Origin: CAIUMH01 sp963758555
Lineage (GTDB): Bacteria; Actinomycetota; Acidimicrobiia; Acidimicrobiales; RAAP-2
Direction of reading: 5' to 3'
Length of the DNA stretch: 64,000 nt
NCBI GenBank assembly: GCA_963758555.1
Contig: CAVWVW010000003.1
Location: 2,108,001-2,172,000, forward strand
Below are positions 1 through 8,903 of this stretch, piece after piece. Under the pieces are notes generated by a model. It searched no databases. It was not told where the DNA came from and saw only the letters and a program-made list of their open reading frames with translations. Position numbers and translations under genes: made by a program. Within the stretch, counting starts at the first letter, position 1; every line of letters starts with the position of its first letter.

Positions 1-1
1 C

Positions 2-370
2 GCCTTCTGGGCTGATGGTCAGAACTGGCCGAAGACAGGCGAGATCGACACCGTCGAGGGGCTCTCAGGGGCTGCGTGCTACCACTTCATCAATCTCGAT
101 CTCGTCAGCAACCTCCCCTCCGCTCGCGGTTCTTGTGCCTCAGGATCCTTCGGTGGGGGCTGGCACACCTTTGCCGCCGACTGGGAGGCAGGGTCGGTGA
201 CCTACTACTACGACGGCACTGAGGTGTGGCGCGACACGACGGGGATCACCGGAAAGCCGATGTACCTGGTCTTGGACCTCGCTGTGCCGAACGCAACCGA
301 GGCGCCGGGTATCACGCCCGTGATTCCCGCGACGGTGAGGGTTGACTACGTGAGGGTCTGGCAGCACTAA
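2..370 (+). CDS. GH16 family glycoside hydrolase, C-terminal part (5' truncated by window edge)
   Basis: An open frame enters from the left edge and gives 122 residues before TAA. Residues 14-19 read E-I-D-T-V-E, the ExDxxE catalytic signature of family 16 glycoside hydrolases (nucleophile and acid/base glutamates). It continues with the expected beta-sandwich end: WHTFAADWEAGSVTYYYDG, then a final VDYVRVWQH strand. Family members are usually secreted and cleave beta-1,3/1,4-glucans, agar or similar polysaccharides; the substrate cannot be told from this fragment. It converges with the CoA-transferase on the other strand. The N-terminus and any signal peptide lie outside the window. Confidence 0.85.
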   Translation, partial: AFWADGQNWPKTGEIDTVEGLSGAACYHFINLDLVSNLPSARGSCASGSFGGGWHTFAADWEAGSVTYYYDGTEVWRDTTGITGKPMYLVLDLAVPNATEAPGITPVIPATVRVDYVRVWQH

Positions 371-509
371 GGCAGTCGTGCAGCCAAAGCTGCCTGCGAG
401 AGGCGGCCGCTCCTTCGAGCTGGGCGATCGACGCGTGGCGCCCCGTTCTGCTTGACCGCGGTGACCAGGAGCAAGCCCGTTCAGGCGATGATCGACTCCT
501 CGGTGCTCG

Positions 510-1730
510 CTAGGTGATGGCGCCGGCGATCTTGAGCTCGATGAGCTCTTCATCGCTCTTGCCGAGCTCGCGGATGACGTCGTCGGTGTGCTCCGCGAAC
601 AGCGGACCGCGCTTGGTCTCAGGCGGTGTCTCGTCGAACTGGACCGGGTTGGCGATGAGCTGGCGTGTGACCCCGTCGGCGTCCACGAGCGTCCGGATGT
701 AGCCGTTCGCCTCCATCTGCGGGTCACGAAGGATGTCGTTCGGATTCTGGACCGGTGCCCACGGCCCTTCCATGGTGACCAGGTGCTCGCACCAATGAGC
801 GAAGGTGTTCTGCACGATCTTCTCTGCCATGTACTCACCCGCGGCCGCCGCGTTCTCCATCAAGTGCTCAGCGGTGTCGAACCGCTCGTCGTCGATGAGC
901 TCCTCGAGGTCGAGGTGCCGGCACACGTCAGCGAAGTAGCGGAATGGCTGGATCATGGTGAAGTTGATCCACTTGCCGTCAGAGGTGCGGAAGTTGCCGA
1001 CTGCCGGGTTCCTCGGCATGTTGATCATCATGTCGTTGATGGACACGGGCTCAACGTCAGGTCCATTGACGGCCGCGTTGCCGAGGTCGAGCGCGAAGGC
1101 CCACGAACCGACGCTCATGAGCGAGACGTCCACCACCGAGGGCTCACCGGTCTGCGCCCGACCGAAGAGAGCCGCCGCGATGCCTCCAGCGATGGTCATG
1201 CCTCCCATGGAGTCGCCGTAGGCACCAGCCGGCATCGTGATCAATCGCTCGCTGTCCCTGGGCGTCACGCCCCAGGCGCTCCCCATGCGGCACCAGAACG
1301 AGCTGCCGTCGTAGCCACCCTTCTCGGCCCAGGGTCCCCGCTGACCGTGAGCGGACCCGCGCACGTAGATGATGTTCGGGTTTGCCTTGCGGATGTCGTC
1401 CACGTCGAGACCGAGGCGCTTGCGCGCTTCAGGCAGGAAGTTCGTCAGGAAGACGTCGGCGTCCTTGACCAGCTCCAAGAGCAGCTCGTAGGCCTCTGGC
1501 TTCTCGAGAGCCAGACCGACGCTGCGCTTCCCGCGGTTGGGGTGATCCATGATCGGCTTGAAGCTTCCTGCCTCAGCATGGCCCACCATCCCTCGCTGGG
1601 CATCTCCGGTGACGGCGTGCTCCACTTTGATGACGTCTGCGCCCCACTCTGAGAGCACGGCTCCTGCTGATGGCGTGAAGGTGAACTGCGCCACCTCGAT
1701 CATCTTGACGCCCTGCAACGGCTTGTGCAT
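510..1730 (-). CDS. CaiB/BaiF (class III) CoA-transferase
   Basis: 406 aa, the usual length for the family. Enzymes of this class move CoA between carboxylic acids in the cytosol through an aspartyl-CoA intermediate. The N-terminal block (GVKMIEVAQFTFTPSAGAVLSEWGADVIKVE cut at residues 7-37) is the CoA-binding Rossmann part. Asp173 in AGAYGDSMGGM fits the catalytic aspartate. It probably activates the acid substrate of the nearby beta-oxidation genes. A TetR gene lies directly upstream on the same strand, with a 106-base gap that holds an AGTCTAACT site 43 bases before the start codon. The true substrate is unknown. Confidence 0.9.
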   Translation of the reverse strand: MHKPLQGVKMIEVAQFTFTPSAGAVLSEWGADVIKVEHAVTGDAQRGMVGHAEAGSFKPIMDHPNRGKRSVGLALEKPEAYELLLELVKDADVFLTNFLPEARKRLGLDVDDIRKANPNIIYVRGSAHGQRGPWAEKGGYDGSSFWCRMGSAWGVTPRDSERLITMPAGAYGDSMGGMTIAGGIAAALFGRAQTGEPSVVDVSLMSVGSWAFALDLGNAAVNGPDVEPVSINDMMINMPRNPAVGNFRTSDGKWINFTMIQPFRYFADVCRHLDLEELIDDERFDTAEHLMENAAAAGEYMAEKIVQNTFAHWCEHLVTMEGPWAPVQNPNDILRDPQMEANGYIRTLVDADGVTRQLIANPVQFDETPPETKRGPLFAEHTDDVIRELGKSDEELIELKIAGAIT

Positions 1731-1836
1731 CGCTCATGTCCCCCCGACTGAAGTCGCTAAAGAATTCAACGAAGTCTAACTTCTCGGGGTGGTGCGTAGC
1801 CACTCGACGACGCCGAGGTGATCCTCGAGCGCTTCG

Positions 1837-2631
1837 CTAGAGCGTGAGCTTCCCGCCTGGCTGGACACCGGCGAGCACGATGGCCGTCCGCTCCTCGAGC
1901 CTCGGCAGAATCGCGCCGCCTTCGAGGCCCCAATCGCCGATCGAGTCCAACACGAGCGCTTGGAGCACAGCGGCGACCTGATCGGGTCCGAGCTCATCGG
2001 TCACAAGCCCCTGGCTCTGGCCGACTGCGAAGATCTTGCCGAAGGCCTCTTTGAAGTTGGGCGACGGCGGCAGGTAGTCCGGCGCCGTCGTCGGACGGCG
2101 CCGGAACTCGCCGAGCGCTCTGACGACTGCTCCAGGTGGGGCGGCGGTGATCTGCCGCTCGATCACTCGGATCAGGATGCGCAGCGACTCGACGAAGTCG
2201 GCGCCGCTCGCCACCAGGCGGTCAGCTTCGACGTTGAGCAGATCGGCGGTCTGGTACCCCATCTCAACGAGGATCTGCTCTTTGTGAGAGAAGTGGAAGT
2301 AGAAGGTGCCCTTCGTGACACCTGCGGCGGCCGCGATCTCTTCGACCGTCGTGTCCTCGATGCCATTCTCGAAGCCGCGCTCTGACCACAGCTCGAGTGC
2401 GCTTCGCACCAGTCGCCGCCTGGTCTGGCGCGAGCGCTCCTGGAGCAACCCGGCACGACGAGGCGACGAGGCGGCCTTCTTCTTCGCCGGAGCTTTCGCC
2501 GGAGCCTTCGGCGCCACCTTGACCGCGGCGTCCTTCGATGCTGCGGTCTTCTTGGAAGGGGCTTTGGCCGCGCTCGAGGCCTTCTTCTTCACCGCAGGCG
2601 ACTTGCCTGTCGCCTTTCCAGAATTTGGCAT
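1837..2631 (-). CDS. TetR-family regulator with a Lys/Ala-rich histone H1-like N-terminal tail
   Basis: I chose the ATG at 2631 (264 aa), because an upstream extension in the same frame has no family features. Residues about 5-55 are almost only Lys, Ala, Ser and Pro (KKKASSAAKAPSKK, APKAPAKAPAKKKAA), like the tails of actinobacterial HupB or eukaryotic H1. A standard TetR HTH follows: TRRRLVRSALELWSERGF, TVEEIAAAAGVTKGTFYFHF. The C-terminal ligand domain is ordinary in length. It is divergent from the P450 gene and upstream of the CoA-transferase, so it probably controls one or both. The tail is unusual for TetR and may add non-specific DNA binding. Confidence 0.85.
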   Translation of the reverse strand: MPNSGKATGKSPAVKKKASSAAKAPSKKTAASKDAAVKVAPKAPAKAPAKKKAASSPRRAGLLQERSRQTRRRLVRSALELWSERGFENGIEDTTVEEIAAAAGVTKGTFYFHFSHKEQILVEMGYQTADLLNVEADRLVASGADFVESLRILIRVIERQITAAPPGAVVRALGEFRRRPTTAPDYLPPSPNFKEAFGKIFAVGQSQGLVTDELGPDQVAAVLQALVLDSIGDWGLEGGAILPRLEERTAIVLAGVQPGGKLTL

Positions 2632-2882
2632 GGGCAGGATCCTAGTAGCGCAGCGTGCTTTCGCTCGGGTGTGAGGGCTCCTGGGCCAAGTATCAAAAAT
2701 ACGCTCTGGCCAGCAGCGAGACGTGCCGCCGCGATCGAGCGATGTGCGCTGGCGAGTGCTGGGGACCGGCGTTAGACTCAGTGCAAATAACGGGGTGGGT
2801 TCCAGGCTTCGCTGCAACGCTGGCTCTTTCGTCATCGGTCTTCGCACCTAGAAGTACCCCGGCAAGAGGAGGAGACCCCCCT

Positions 2883-4070
2883 ATGACCACGAGCACCGAG
2901 GTCTACTACGACCCCTACGACTTCGAGATCGACTCCGACCCTTATCCGGTCTGGAAGCGCATGCGCGACGAGGCGCCGCTCTACTACAACGAGAAGTTCG
3001 ACTTCTACGCGCTGTCTCGCTTTGACGACGTCGAGGCGGCCTCGGTCGACTGGGAGACCTACAGCTCAGCGAGGGGCACGCTGCTCGAGATGATCCGAGC
3101 GGGCATCGAGACGCCTCCCGGCCTCTTCATCGGCGAGGACCCCCCCGTCCACACGATGCACCGCCGTCTCTTGAGCCGTGCGGTGACGCCCAAGCGCGTC
3201 CGGGAGCTCGACGGCCGCATCCGAGAGCTGTGCGCTGGGTACCTCGACCCCTTCGTCGGCTCAGGCGGCTTCGACATCGTCCAGGAGTTCGCCCAGAACC
3301 TCCCCATGCGTGTGATCGGTGCGCTCGTCGGGATTCCTGACGAGGACCAAGAGGGCGTGCGAGACCAGCACGGAGCCGGGCTCGAGGCCAGCGGCGAGGA
3401 AGGCGACGGCTCGCTGATCTTGAGCCTGGGAGAGCCGTATCGCCCGTTCCTTCGCTATCGCAAGGAGAACCCCGCTGATGACTTCCTCACCGAGCTCATC
3501 AACGTCGAGTTCAACGACGTCTCGACGGGCGAGGACCGCAAGCTCTCCGACCTCGAGATCCTCAACTACGTGGGTCAGCTCAACGCCGCTGGCGCCGAGA
3601 CCACCACCAGGCTCATCGGCTGGACCGTCAAGACGCTGGCGGAGAACCCCGACAAGCGTGCTGAGATCATCGCCAACCCCGCCTTGATCCCGAACGCGAT
3701 CGAAGAGATGCTCCGCTACGAGTCGCCGTCACCCATCCAGGCTCGCGTCGTCATGAAGGACACCGAGGTCCACGGTCAGAAGGTGCCAGAGGGCTCGATC
3801 ATGACCTTCTTGACCTCCGCTGCCAACCGCGATGAGCGGCGTTTCGAGAACCCAGACGAGTTCGACCCGCACCGCGACATCGGACACCACCTGGGCTTTG
3901 GCTACGGCGTCCACTACTGCTTCGGTGCAGCGCTCGCTCGCATCGAAGGTCGGATCGCTCTCGAAGAGATCCTGAAGCGCTTCCCCACGTGGGAGCTCGA
4001 CATGGACCACGCCGAGATGATCCACACCAGCACCACCCGTGGCTACAGCCACCTGCCCATCGTCCTCTAG
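2883..4070 (+). CDS. Cytochrome P450 (bacterial soluble CYP)
   Basis: 395 aa from ATG 2883, preceded by a strong AGGAGGAG site; a longer in-frame extension upstream is not P450-like. All key motifs are present: I-helix AGAETTTR (236-243), K-helix ExxR (Glu275-Arg278) and the heme loop FGYGVHYCFG with the axial thiolate Cys346. Bacterial P450s of this kind hydroxylate steroids, terpenoids or fatty acids using a ferredoxin and reductase; the Rieske protein encoded at 8.5 kb is not a typical partner. It starts a forward run with the two acyl-CoA dehydrogenase genes, which suggests oxidation of a lipid or terpenoid side chain before beta-oxidation. Confidence 0.95.
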   Translation: MTTSTEVYYDPYDFEIDSDPYPVWKRMRDEAPLYYNEKFDFYALSRFDDVEAASVDWETYSSARGTLLEMIRAGIETPPGLFIGEDPPVHTMHRRLLSRAVTPKRVRELDGRIRELCAGYLDPFVGSGGFDIVQEFAQNLPMRVIGALVGIPDEDQEGVRDQHGAGLEASGEEGDGSLILSLGEPYRPFLRYRKENPADDFLTELINVEFNDVSTGEDRKLSDLEILNYVGQLNAAGAETTTRLIGWTVKTLAENPDKRAEIIANPALIPNAIEEMLRYESPSPIQARVVMKDTEVHGQKVPEGSIMTFLTSAANRDERRFENPDEFDPHRDIGHHLGFGYGVHYCFGAALARIEGRIALEEILKRFPTWELDMDHAEMIHTSTTRGYSHLPIVL

Positions 4071-4138
4071 GGCAGACAGCTAGAGCGATCGAGCAGCTGG
4101 CTCCCTGCCTGGCTGCACGCCACTTCGAAAGGAACTTT

Positions 4139-5263
4139 GTGGATCCTGATCTGACCTCTGACCAGGAGCTGCTCCGCGAAACGACGGAGCGCTTCATCGA
4201 GACCGAGTACCCGCTCACCCGCGTGCGCAGCCGGGCCGAGGCATCCGGGCCTCTCCCCGCCGACTACTGGGAACAAGGAGCTGAGCTCGGCTGGTTCTCG
4301 CTCTTGGCTCCCGAAGAGCTGGGCGGCGGGAGCATCTCGGGCAACGGGCTGCTCGATCTGGCGATCCTCGCCGAGGAGCGAGGTCGCTTCGTCCAGCCGG
4401 GCCCCTTCATCGACACCAACGTCGTGGTGGCCAGCCTGGCTGAGCACGGTAGCGAGCAGCAGCGCTCCGACGTGCTGCCAACGCTCATGGCCGGCGAGGC
4501 TCCCGCTGTCTGGGCCCTCGCAGACCCGGCCGGGAGCTGGCTCGCCGAGGCCGGCCTGTCCTGCGAGGCCACCTCAGGTGGCTACGTGCTGCGTGGCACG
4601 AAGGGTTGCGTCGTCGAGGCGTCGTCAGCCACGTGGCTCTTGGTCTCCACGGTCGCACCAGAGGGTCCCACGCAGTTCCTCGTGCGGGCCGATGCACCAG
4701 GCGTCCACGTCGAGGAGCTCCACGGCTTCGACTTCACACGTACCTTCGCCGACGTCCGCTTCGACGACGTCGCCGTGACCCACGGGGACGTCGTCGGCAC
4801 CCTCGGAGGAGCGCGAGACGCGATCGACCGCCAGCTCCAGATCGCCGACGTGCTCTTAGTGGCTGAATCGGTGGGCGCCATGGGCCAGATCTTCGACGTC
4901 GCCCTGCAGTACGCCAAGGACCGCACGGCCTTCGGACGGCCCATCGGGTCCTTCCAAGCGGTCAAGCACCAGATCGCCGACACCTCCATGCTCTTAGAGC
5001 TCGCGATGGCAGCGAGCACCAGCGCGGCGCGCGCGGTGCAAGAGGGCGCAGCCGATGCCGGTGAGGCGATCAGCATGACCAAGGCGTACGTCGCTGAGTC
5101 CGGCGTCGAGCTGGCTCATGCCTGCTGGCAGAACTTCGGAGGCATCGCCTACACGTGGGAGCACGACTTCCACCTGTACCTTCGCCGCTTGACCGCTGAC
5201 GCCGCGCTCTATGGCTCCGCGTCGTGGCACAGGGAGCGGGTCTGCCAGCTCGCCGGGCTGTGA
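4139..5263 (+). CDS. Acyl-CoA dehydrogenase, short subunit of a presumed heteromeric pair
   Basis: Start chosen at GTG 4139, six bases after AAAGGA, giving 374 aa; this matches the start of the paralogue at 31541 (MDP.L..DQ.LLRETTERFIE). FadE-type enzymes oxidise acyl-CoA to the 2-enoyl-CoA with FAD. Visible are RTAFGRPIGSFQAVKHQIAD in the C-terminal helical domain and NFGGIAYTWEHDFHLYLRR near the end. It is followed after 30 bases by a longer ACAD of different subtype. In actinobacteria such adjacent short/long pairs form alpha2beta2 enzymes acting on steroid side chains (FadE28/FadE29 and similar), so these two are probably subunits of one enzyme. Confidence 0.9.
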   Translation: MDPDLTSDQELLRETTERFIETEYPLTRVRSRAEASGPLPADYWEQGAELGWFSLLAPEELGGGSISGNGLLDLAILAEERGRFVQPGPFIDTNVVVASLAEHGSEQQRSDVLPTLMAGEAPAVWALADPAGSWLAEAGLSCEATSGGYVLRGTKGCVVEASSATWLLVSTVAPEGPTQFLVRADAPGVHVEELHGFDFTRTFADVRFDDVAVTHGDVVGTLGGARDAIDRQLQIADVLLVAESVGAMGQIFDVALQYAKDRTAFGRPIGSFQAVKHQIADTSMLLELAMAASTSAARAVQEGAADAGEAISMTKAYVAESGVELAHACWQNFGGIAYTWEHDFHLYLRRLTADAALYGSASWHRERVCQLAGL

Positions 5264-5293
5264 CACCACCACGATCGAGGGAGGAATCGCAAG

Positions 5294-6565
5294 ATGACTG
5301 ACACCATGCCGGACGTTGCCACGTATCGACAGGAGGCTCGTGCGTGGCTCGAGGCAAACCTCGAGCCACGTGATCCGAGCGAGGGACTCTCGCTGCGGGG
5401 TGTGGGCGCCCACAAGTCGAAAGAGGACTTCGCTCTCGAGCGCGCCCTGCAACGACGCGTCTTCGACGCGGGCTACTCAGGCATCACCTGGCCCAAGGAG
5501 TACGGCGGCCAGGGGCTCACCCCTGAGCACGCTCGCGCCTTCAAGGACGAGGCCAACAACTTCCGCATGCCCGACCTCGGCGCTGCGGGCGCCACGGTCG
5601 ATGGCCCGAGCGGGCAGACCATCTTGGCCCATGCCTCACCGGACTTCCTCAAGCGCCATGGTCCGAAGATGCTCGCCGGCGAAGAGCTGTTTGCCCAGCT
5701 GTTCTCAGAGCCTGGGGCGGGCTCTGACCTCGGCGGGATCACCACCAGAGCCGTCAAGGACGGAGAGCACTGGATCCTGACCGGGTCGAAGATCTGGTCA
5801 AGTGGAGCGGCCGACGCCGACTACGGCATGTGCCTGGCCCGCACCGACTGGGAGGCCACGAAGCACCGCGGCCTCACCTGGTTCGCCGTGCCGCTCGACG
5901 CCAAGGGCGTCACCGTCGAGCCCATCAAGGAGATCAACGGCTCATCAGACTTCTGTCAGGAGTTCCTCGACGAGGTCGAGGTCCCCGAAGAGGACATCAT
6001 CGGCGAGGTCAACGAGGGCTGGGCCGTCGCCCAGACGATGCTCCTCTTCGAGCGTGGCTCAGGTCGCGATGACCCCCGGCTCCTCCCGGGCGTGGATCGC
6101 GGCGTTGATGCTCACGTTGTTGAGATGGCGACACGATCAGGCAAGCTGAAGGATCCTGCAGCTCGCCAGCTCATCGCCCGGATCCACACCATGGACTGGC
6201 TGAAGGTCCAGCTCTCGAAGCGCGTCGCTGGCCTGATGCGGACGAGTGATCGACCTCCCGCCAGCATCGCGTCGTACTGGAAGCTGGCCTCGGGCGTCTT
6301 CGACCCCGTCCGCGCGCAGATGGTCACCGAGCTCGCTGGTGGGAGCGCACTGGGCTGGCATGAGGGCGATGAGCCAGGACGACTCGTGTCGATCAACCAC
6401 CTCAACAGCCGTGTCTGGTCGATCGCCGGCGGATCCAACGAGATCCAGCGAAACTCGATCGGCGAGCGAGCGCTGGGCCTTCCACGAGAGCCCAGCTTCG
6501 ACACCAACAAGCCGTTCAGCGAGGTCGTGCGAGCAGCGCAGAACTGGACGGGCACGCCCACCTGA
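5294..6565 (+). CDS. Acyl-CoA dehydrogenase, long subunit of a presumed heteromeric pair
   Basis: 423 aa, ATG preceded by GGGAGGAATC. Features seen: AGISWP-type entry (YSGITWPKEYGGQGL), ELFAQLFSEPGAGSDLGG and TGSKIWSSGAADADYG of the middle beta domain, and the C-terminal FAD/substrate signature SIAGGSNEIQRN. It follows the short ACAD by 30 bases and precedes an amidohydrolase, the same order as at 31.5-27.7 kb on the other strand. The likely role is dehydrogenation of a branched or ring-bearing acyl-CoA as part of a heterotetramer with its neighbour. The substrate is not deducible. Confidence 0.93.
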   Translation: MTDTMPDVATYRQEARAWLEANLEPRDPSEGLSLRGVGAHKSKEDFALERALQRRVFDAGYSGITWPKEYGGQGLTPEHARAFKDEANNFRMPDLGAAGATVDGPSGQTILAHASPDFLKRHGPKMLAGEELFAQLFSEPGAGSDLGGITTRAVKDGEHWILTGSKIWSSGAADADYGMCLARTDWEATKHRGLTWFAVPLDAKGVTVEPIKEINGSSDFCQEFLDEVEVPEEDIIGEVNEGWAVAQTMLLFERGSGRDDPRLLPGVDRGVDAHVVEMATRSGKLKDPAARQLIARIHTMDWLKVQLSKRVAGLMRTSDRPPASIASYWKLASGVFDPVRAQMVTELAGGSALGWHEGDEPGRLVSINHLNSRVWSIAGGSNEIQRNSIGERALGLPREPSFDTNKPFSEVVRAAQNWTGTPT

Positions 6566-6719
6566 GGCTCAGGCGTCGACGAGGCTCGTCGGCTCGCTTG
6601 CAGAGCGAGCTCTCATGGATGGAAACGCTGGTGGCTGTTACGATTTGGACAGAGTACAAAGACTGCGTGTGGAACAGCTCTCGGGAGTTGCCGCACCATG
6701 GATCAGTGGGGGATCTTCG

Positions 6720-8033
6720 ATGACACAGGCACTCGCAGCCGACGTGGAGCTGGACTACGGGATCAACGACGCCGATGAGCACTCGACGCCGCGGACGACG
6801 GCGTACCTCGAGTACATCGACCCGGACAAGCGCGAGATGGCCATCCGGGAGGTCCAGAACGATGACGGCTCGATCGTCACGCTCTACAACGGGCGGCCGC
6901 CTCAGTTCACCTACGAGAACCTCCAGGTCACGGCCTCAAACGACCTCCTCGCTGAGGTGGGCATCCGCGGTGGCGGTCGCAGTGCGGAGGACGAGAGTGA
7001 CGGGGATGGCATCGGTGCGAAGATGGACCAGGCGAGCGTGGTCCCCGGTTCGCTGCTCTCGCGGCTGAACCCCCTCAAGGACCTCGATGAGCAAGGGCGC
7101 AAGGAGTTCGCTCAGCACTACCGAGCGCTCCAAGCGCAGCTCGACAACCCGTCAGATCGACTCAAGGTCATGGACGCCCAAGGCATCGACTGCGCCGTCA
7201 ACTTCGCCACCCTGCCGGGCACCGAGGCCCAGTTCGAAGGTGACATCCCCGGCCTCTACGCCAACCTCACCGCCCTCAACCGCTACCTCGGCACCGAGTG
7301 GGGCTACAACTACGAGGACCGCCTCTTCACGCCCCCCTTCATCTCCTTCGCCACCGCCGAAGGTGCACTCGCGCAGCTCGAGGACATCATGAAGCTCGAG
7401 GTGCCCCGCGTCATCCAGACCTCGACCGGTCCGTCGATGCACACCTCGCCGTTCCGACCCGAGAACGATCGCTTCTGGTCGATCTGCGAAGAGGCCGGCA
7501 TCCAGCTGACCACCCATCTCAGCTCACTGACCCGCTACGCCGCCCAAGGTGAGGAGTGGAACGAGCCCGAGAAGATGCTCGGTGACATGGACGCCTTCCA
7601 GTGGCTCTTCTACTACGGAGACCGTCCCGCCATGGAGACGGTGGGCGCAGCGATCTTGCAGGGCTTCTTTGCCCGCTTCCCGAAGATGAAGCTCATGCTC
7701 TCCGAGCAGGGCACCGTCTGGGCGCCCTACCTGCTGCGCAAGATGGACCACGCCTTCTTGATGGGAAGGCGCGCCACGTGGGGCAAGCTCGAGATGCGTC
7801 CGAGCGAGTACTTCAAGCGGCACTGCTTCGTCGCCCCCTTCCCCGAGGAGCGCGTCGAGCGGGTCATCGAGGTCACGGGCATCGATCCCATCGTCTTCGG
7901 CTCTGACTTCCCCCACGGCGAGGGCCTGCCCGAGCCGAAGATGTACCTCGGCCAGCTGACCAGCTACTCAGAGACCGAGGTCCGGGCCATCATGCGCGGC
8001 AACCTGGCCCGCTTCCTCGGCACCCCGGCGTGA
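6720..8033 (+). CDS. Amidohydrolase family 2 (TIM-barrel metal hydrolase/decarboxylase-like)
   Basis: 437 aa from ATG 6720, preceded by GGGGGA; the same frame is open further upstream but overlaps the ACAD gene. The N-terminal DADEHSTPR replaces the usual DxHxH metal motif with D-E-H. The C-terminal half carries FARFPKMKLMLSEQGTVW, YLLRKMDHAFLMGR and VFGSDFPHGEG, typical of PF04909 proteins (ACMSD, resorcylate decarboxylase and relatives). It is paralogous to the protein encoded at 27743-29036, which also follows a short/long ACAD pair. The conserved link with these ACADs points to a step in the same pathway, perhaps C-C cleavage or decarboxylation of a ring; this is inference. Confidence 0.85.
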   Translation: MTQALAADVELDYGINDADEHSTPRTTAYLEYIDPDKREMAIREVQNDDGSIVTLYNGRPPQFTYENLQVTASNDLLAEVGIRGGGRSAEDESDGDGIGAKMDQASVVPGSLLSRLNPLKDLDEQGRKEFAQHYRALQAQLDNPSDRLKVMDAQGIDCAVNFATLPGTEAQFEGDIPGLYANLTALNRYLGTEWGYNYEDRLFTPPFISFATAEGALAQLEDIMKLEVPRVIQTSTGPSMHTSPFRPENDRFWSICEEAGIQLTTHLSSLTRYAAQGEEWNEPEKMLGDMDAFQWLFYYGDRPAMETVGAAILQGFFARFPKMKLMLSEQGTVWAPYLLRKMDHAFLMGRRATWGKLEMRPSEYFKRHCFVAPFPEERVERVIEVTGIDPIVFGSDFPHGEGLPEPKMYLGQLTSYSETEVRAIMRGNLARFLGTPA

Positions 8034-8067
8034 TCGAGTCGGGACGAGCGACACCGCACGCAGCACG

Positions 8068-8511
8068 ATGACGTCTCGCAACCGAGCGGCACTCGACAAG
8101 ATGCTCGGAGCGTCCAAGGTGTCGCGTCGCAGCGTGGCGGAACGCACCGGCGACGAGGTCGAAGCCACGATGGCCGAGGTCTTCGCTGACGACGTCGAGG
8201 TCCACGAGCCGGGCTGCATGCCCTACGGCGGCGTCCACAAGGGCCGAGACACGTGGTTCGCCGTGCGACGCGAGATGCTGGCCAAGCGAGCAGCCTCGCC
8301 GTGGCAGCAAGAGCTCAACGTGCAGCACATCTGGGAGATCCCGGAAGACGACGTGATCATCATGCACTACCTCATGGAGTGGACCGACAAGCGCACGGGC
8401 CGGAGCTTCTCGCAGCCCTCACTCGAGATCCTGACCTTTGACGAGGGCAAGATCGTCAAGACCGAGCTCTTCCCTCAGGACTCGCATGCCTTGCTCGACA
8501 CCTTGGAGTGA
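8068..8511 (+). CDS. SnoaL-like / NTF2-fold protein
   Basis: 147 aa, 34 bases after the amidohydrolase and probably co-transcribed. The pattern TMAEVFADDVEVHEPGC...YGGVHKGRDTWFAVRREML, followed by four beta strands ending IVKTELFPQDS, is that of the SnoaL/ketosteroid-isomerase-like NTF2 fold. Members act as isomerases, cyclases or dehydratases on steroid or polyketide-like substrates, or have no known activity. No specific catalytic pair is recognised. The Shine-Dalgarno site is weak. Confidence 0.75.
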   Translation: MTSRNRAALDKMLGASKVSRRSVAERTGDEVEATMAEVFADDVEVHEPGCMPYGGVHKGRDTWFAVRREMLAKRAASPWQQELNVQHIWEIPEDDVIIMHYLMEWTDKRTGRSFSQPSLEILTFDEGKIVKTELFPQDSHALLDTLE

Positions 8512-8530
8512 CGGCGCCTGAGGGCGCAGC

Positions 8531-8854
8531 TCAGATCTCGATCTGGACCACGTCGTCGATCACCCGAACGCCGAAGGTCATCAGGTCCTGGTTGAACCCG
8601 TCGGACGACGACGGGCGCACACAGTCACCTGAGCGCACGTCGTAGCGGCTGGCGTGCTGGGGGCACGTGATGTAGCAGTCCTCGTCGAGCGGGCGTCCAC
8701 CCAGCACTGTGCCCTGGTGAGGGCAGAGGTTCTGGAAGGCGAAGAACTCGCCGTCCACGTTGGCGACCGCGACGGGGAAGCCGTCGACGTCGACCGTGGT
8801 GGTCTCGCCGGGCTCGATCCAGTCCGTCGGCATGGCGTCATAGAACGAAGGCAT
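8531..8854 (-). CDS. Rieske [2Fe-2S] ferredoxin
   Basis: 107 aa from ATG 8854; the longer frame upstream is Ser/Pro-rich and not conserved-looking. Cluster ligands are clear: Cys44-x-His46 in LCPHQGTVLGG and Cys64-xx-His67 in CPQHASRYDV. It is the small ferredoxin type (NirD/BphA3-like) that feeds electrons to ring-hydroxylating oxygenases. No oxygenase alpha subunit is in the window. It lies downstream of an SDR on the same strand with a short gap and is probably the last gene of the 10963-8531 unit. Confidence 0.9.
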   Translation of the reverse strand: MPSFYDAMPTDWIEPGETTTVDVDGFPVAVANVDGEFFAFQNLCPHQGTVLGGRPLDEDCYITCPQHASRYDVRSGDCVRPSSSDGFNQDLMTFGVRVIDDVVQIEI

Positions 8855-8903
8855 GGCTGCGTGAAACCTTGTGGGTGAGGGTGGGTGAGGGGTCGGTGCG
8901 GGA

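Noticed and set aside
588..1652. 354-aa open frame opposite the first CoA-transferase
   Set aside because: Arg/Val/His-rich low-complexity translation with no motif; it is the mirror of a well-supported gene in high-GC DNA.
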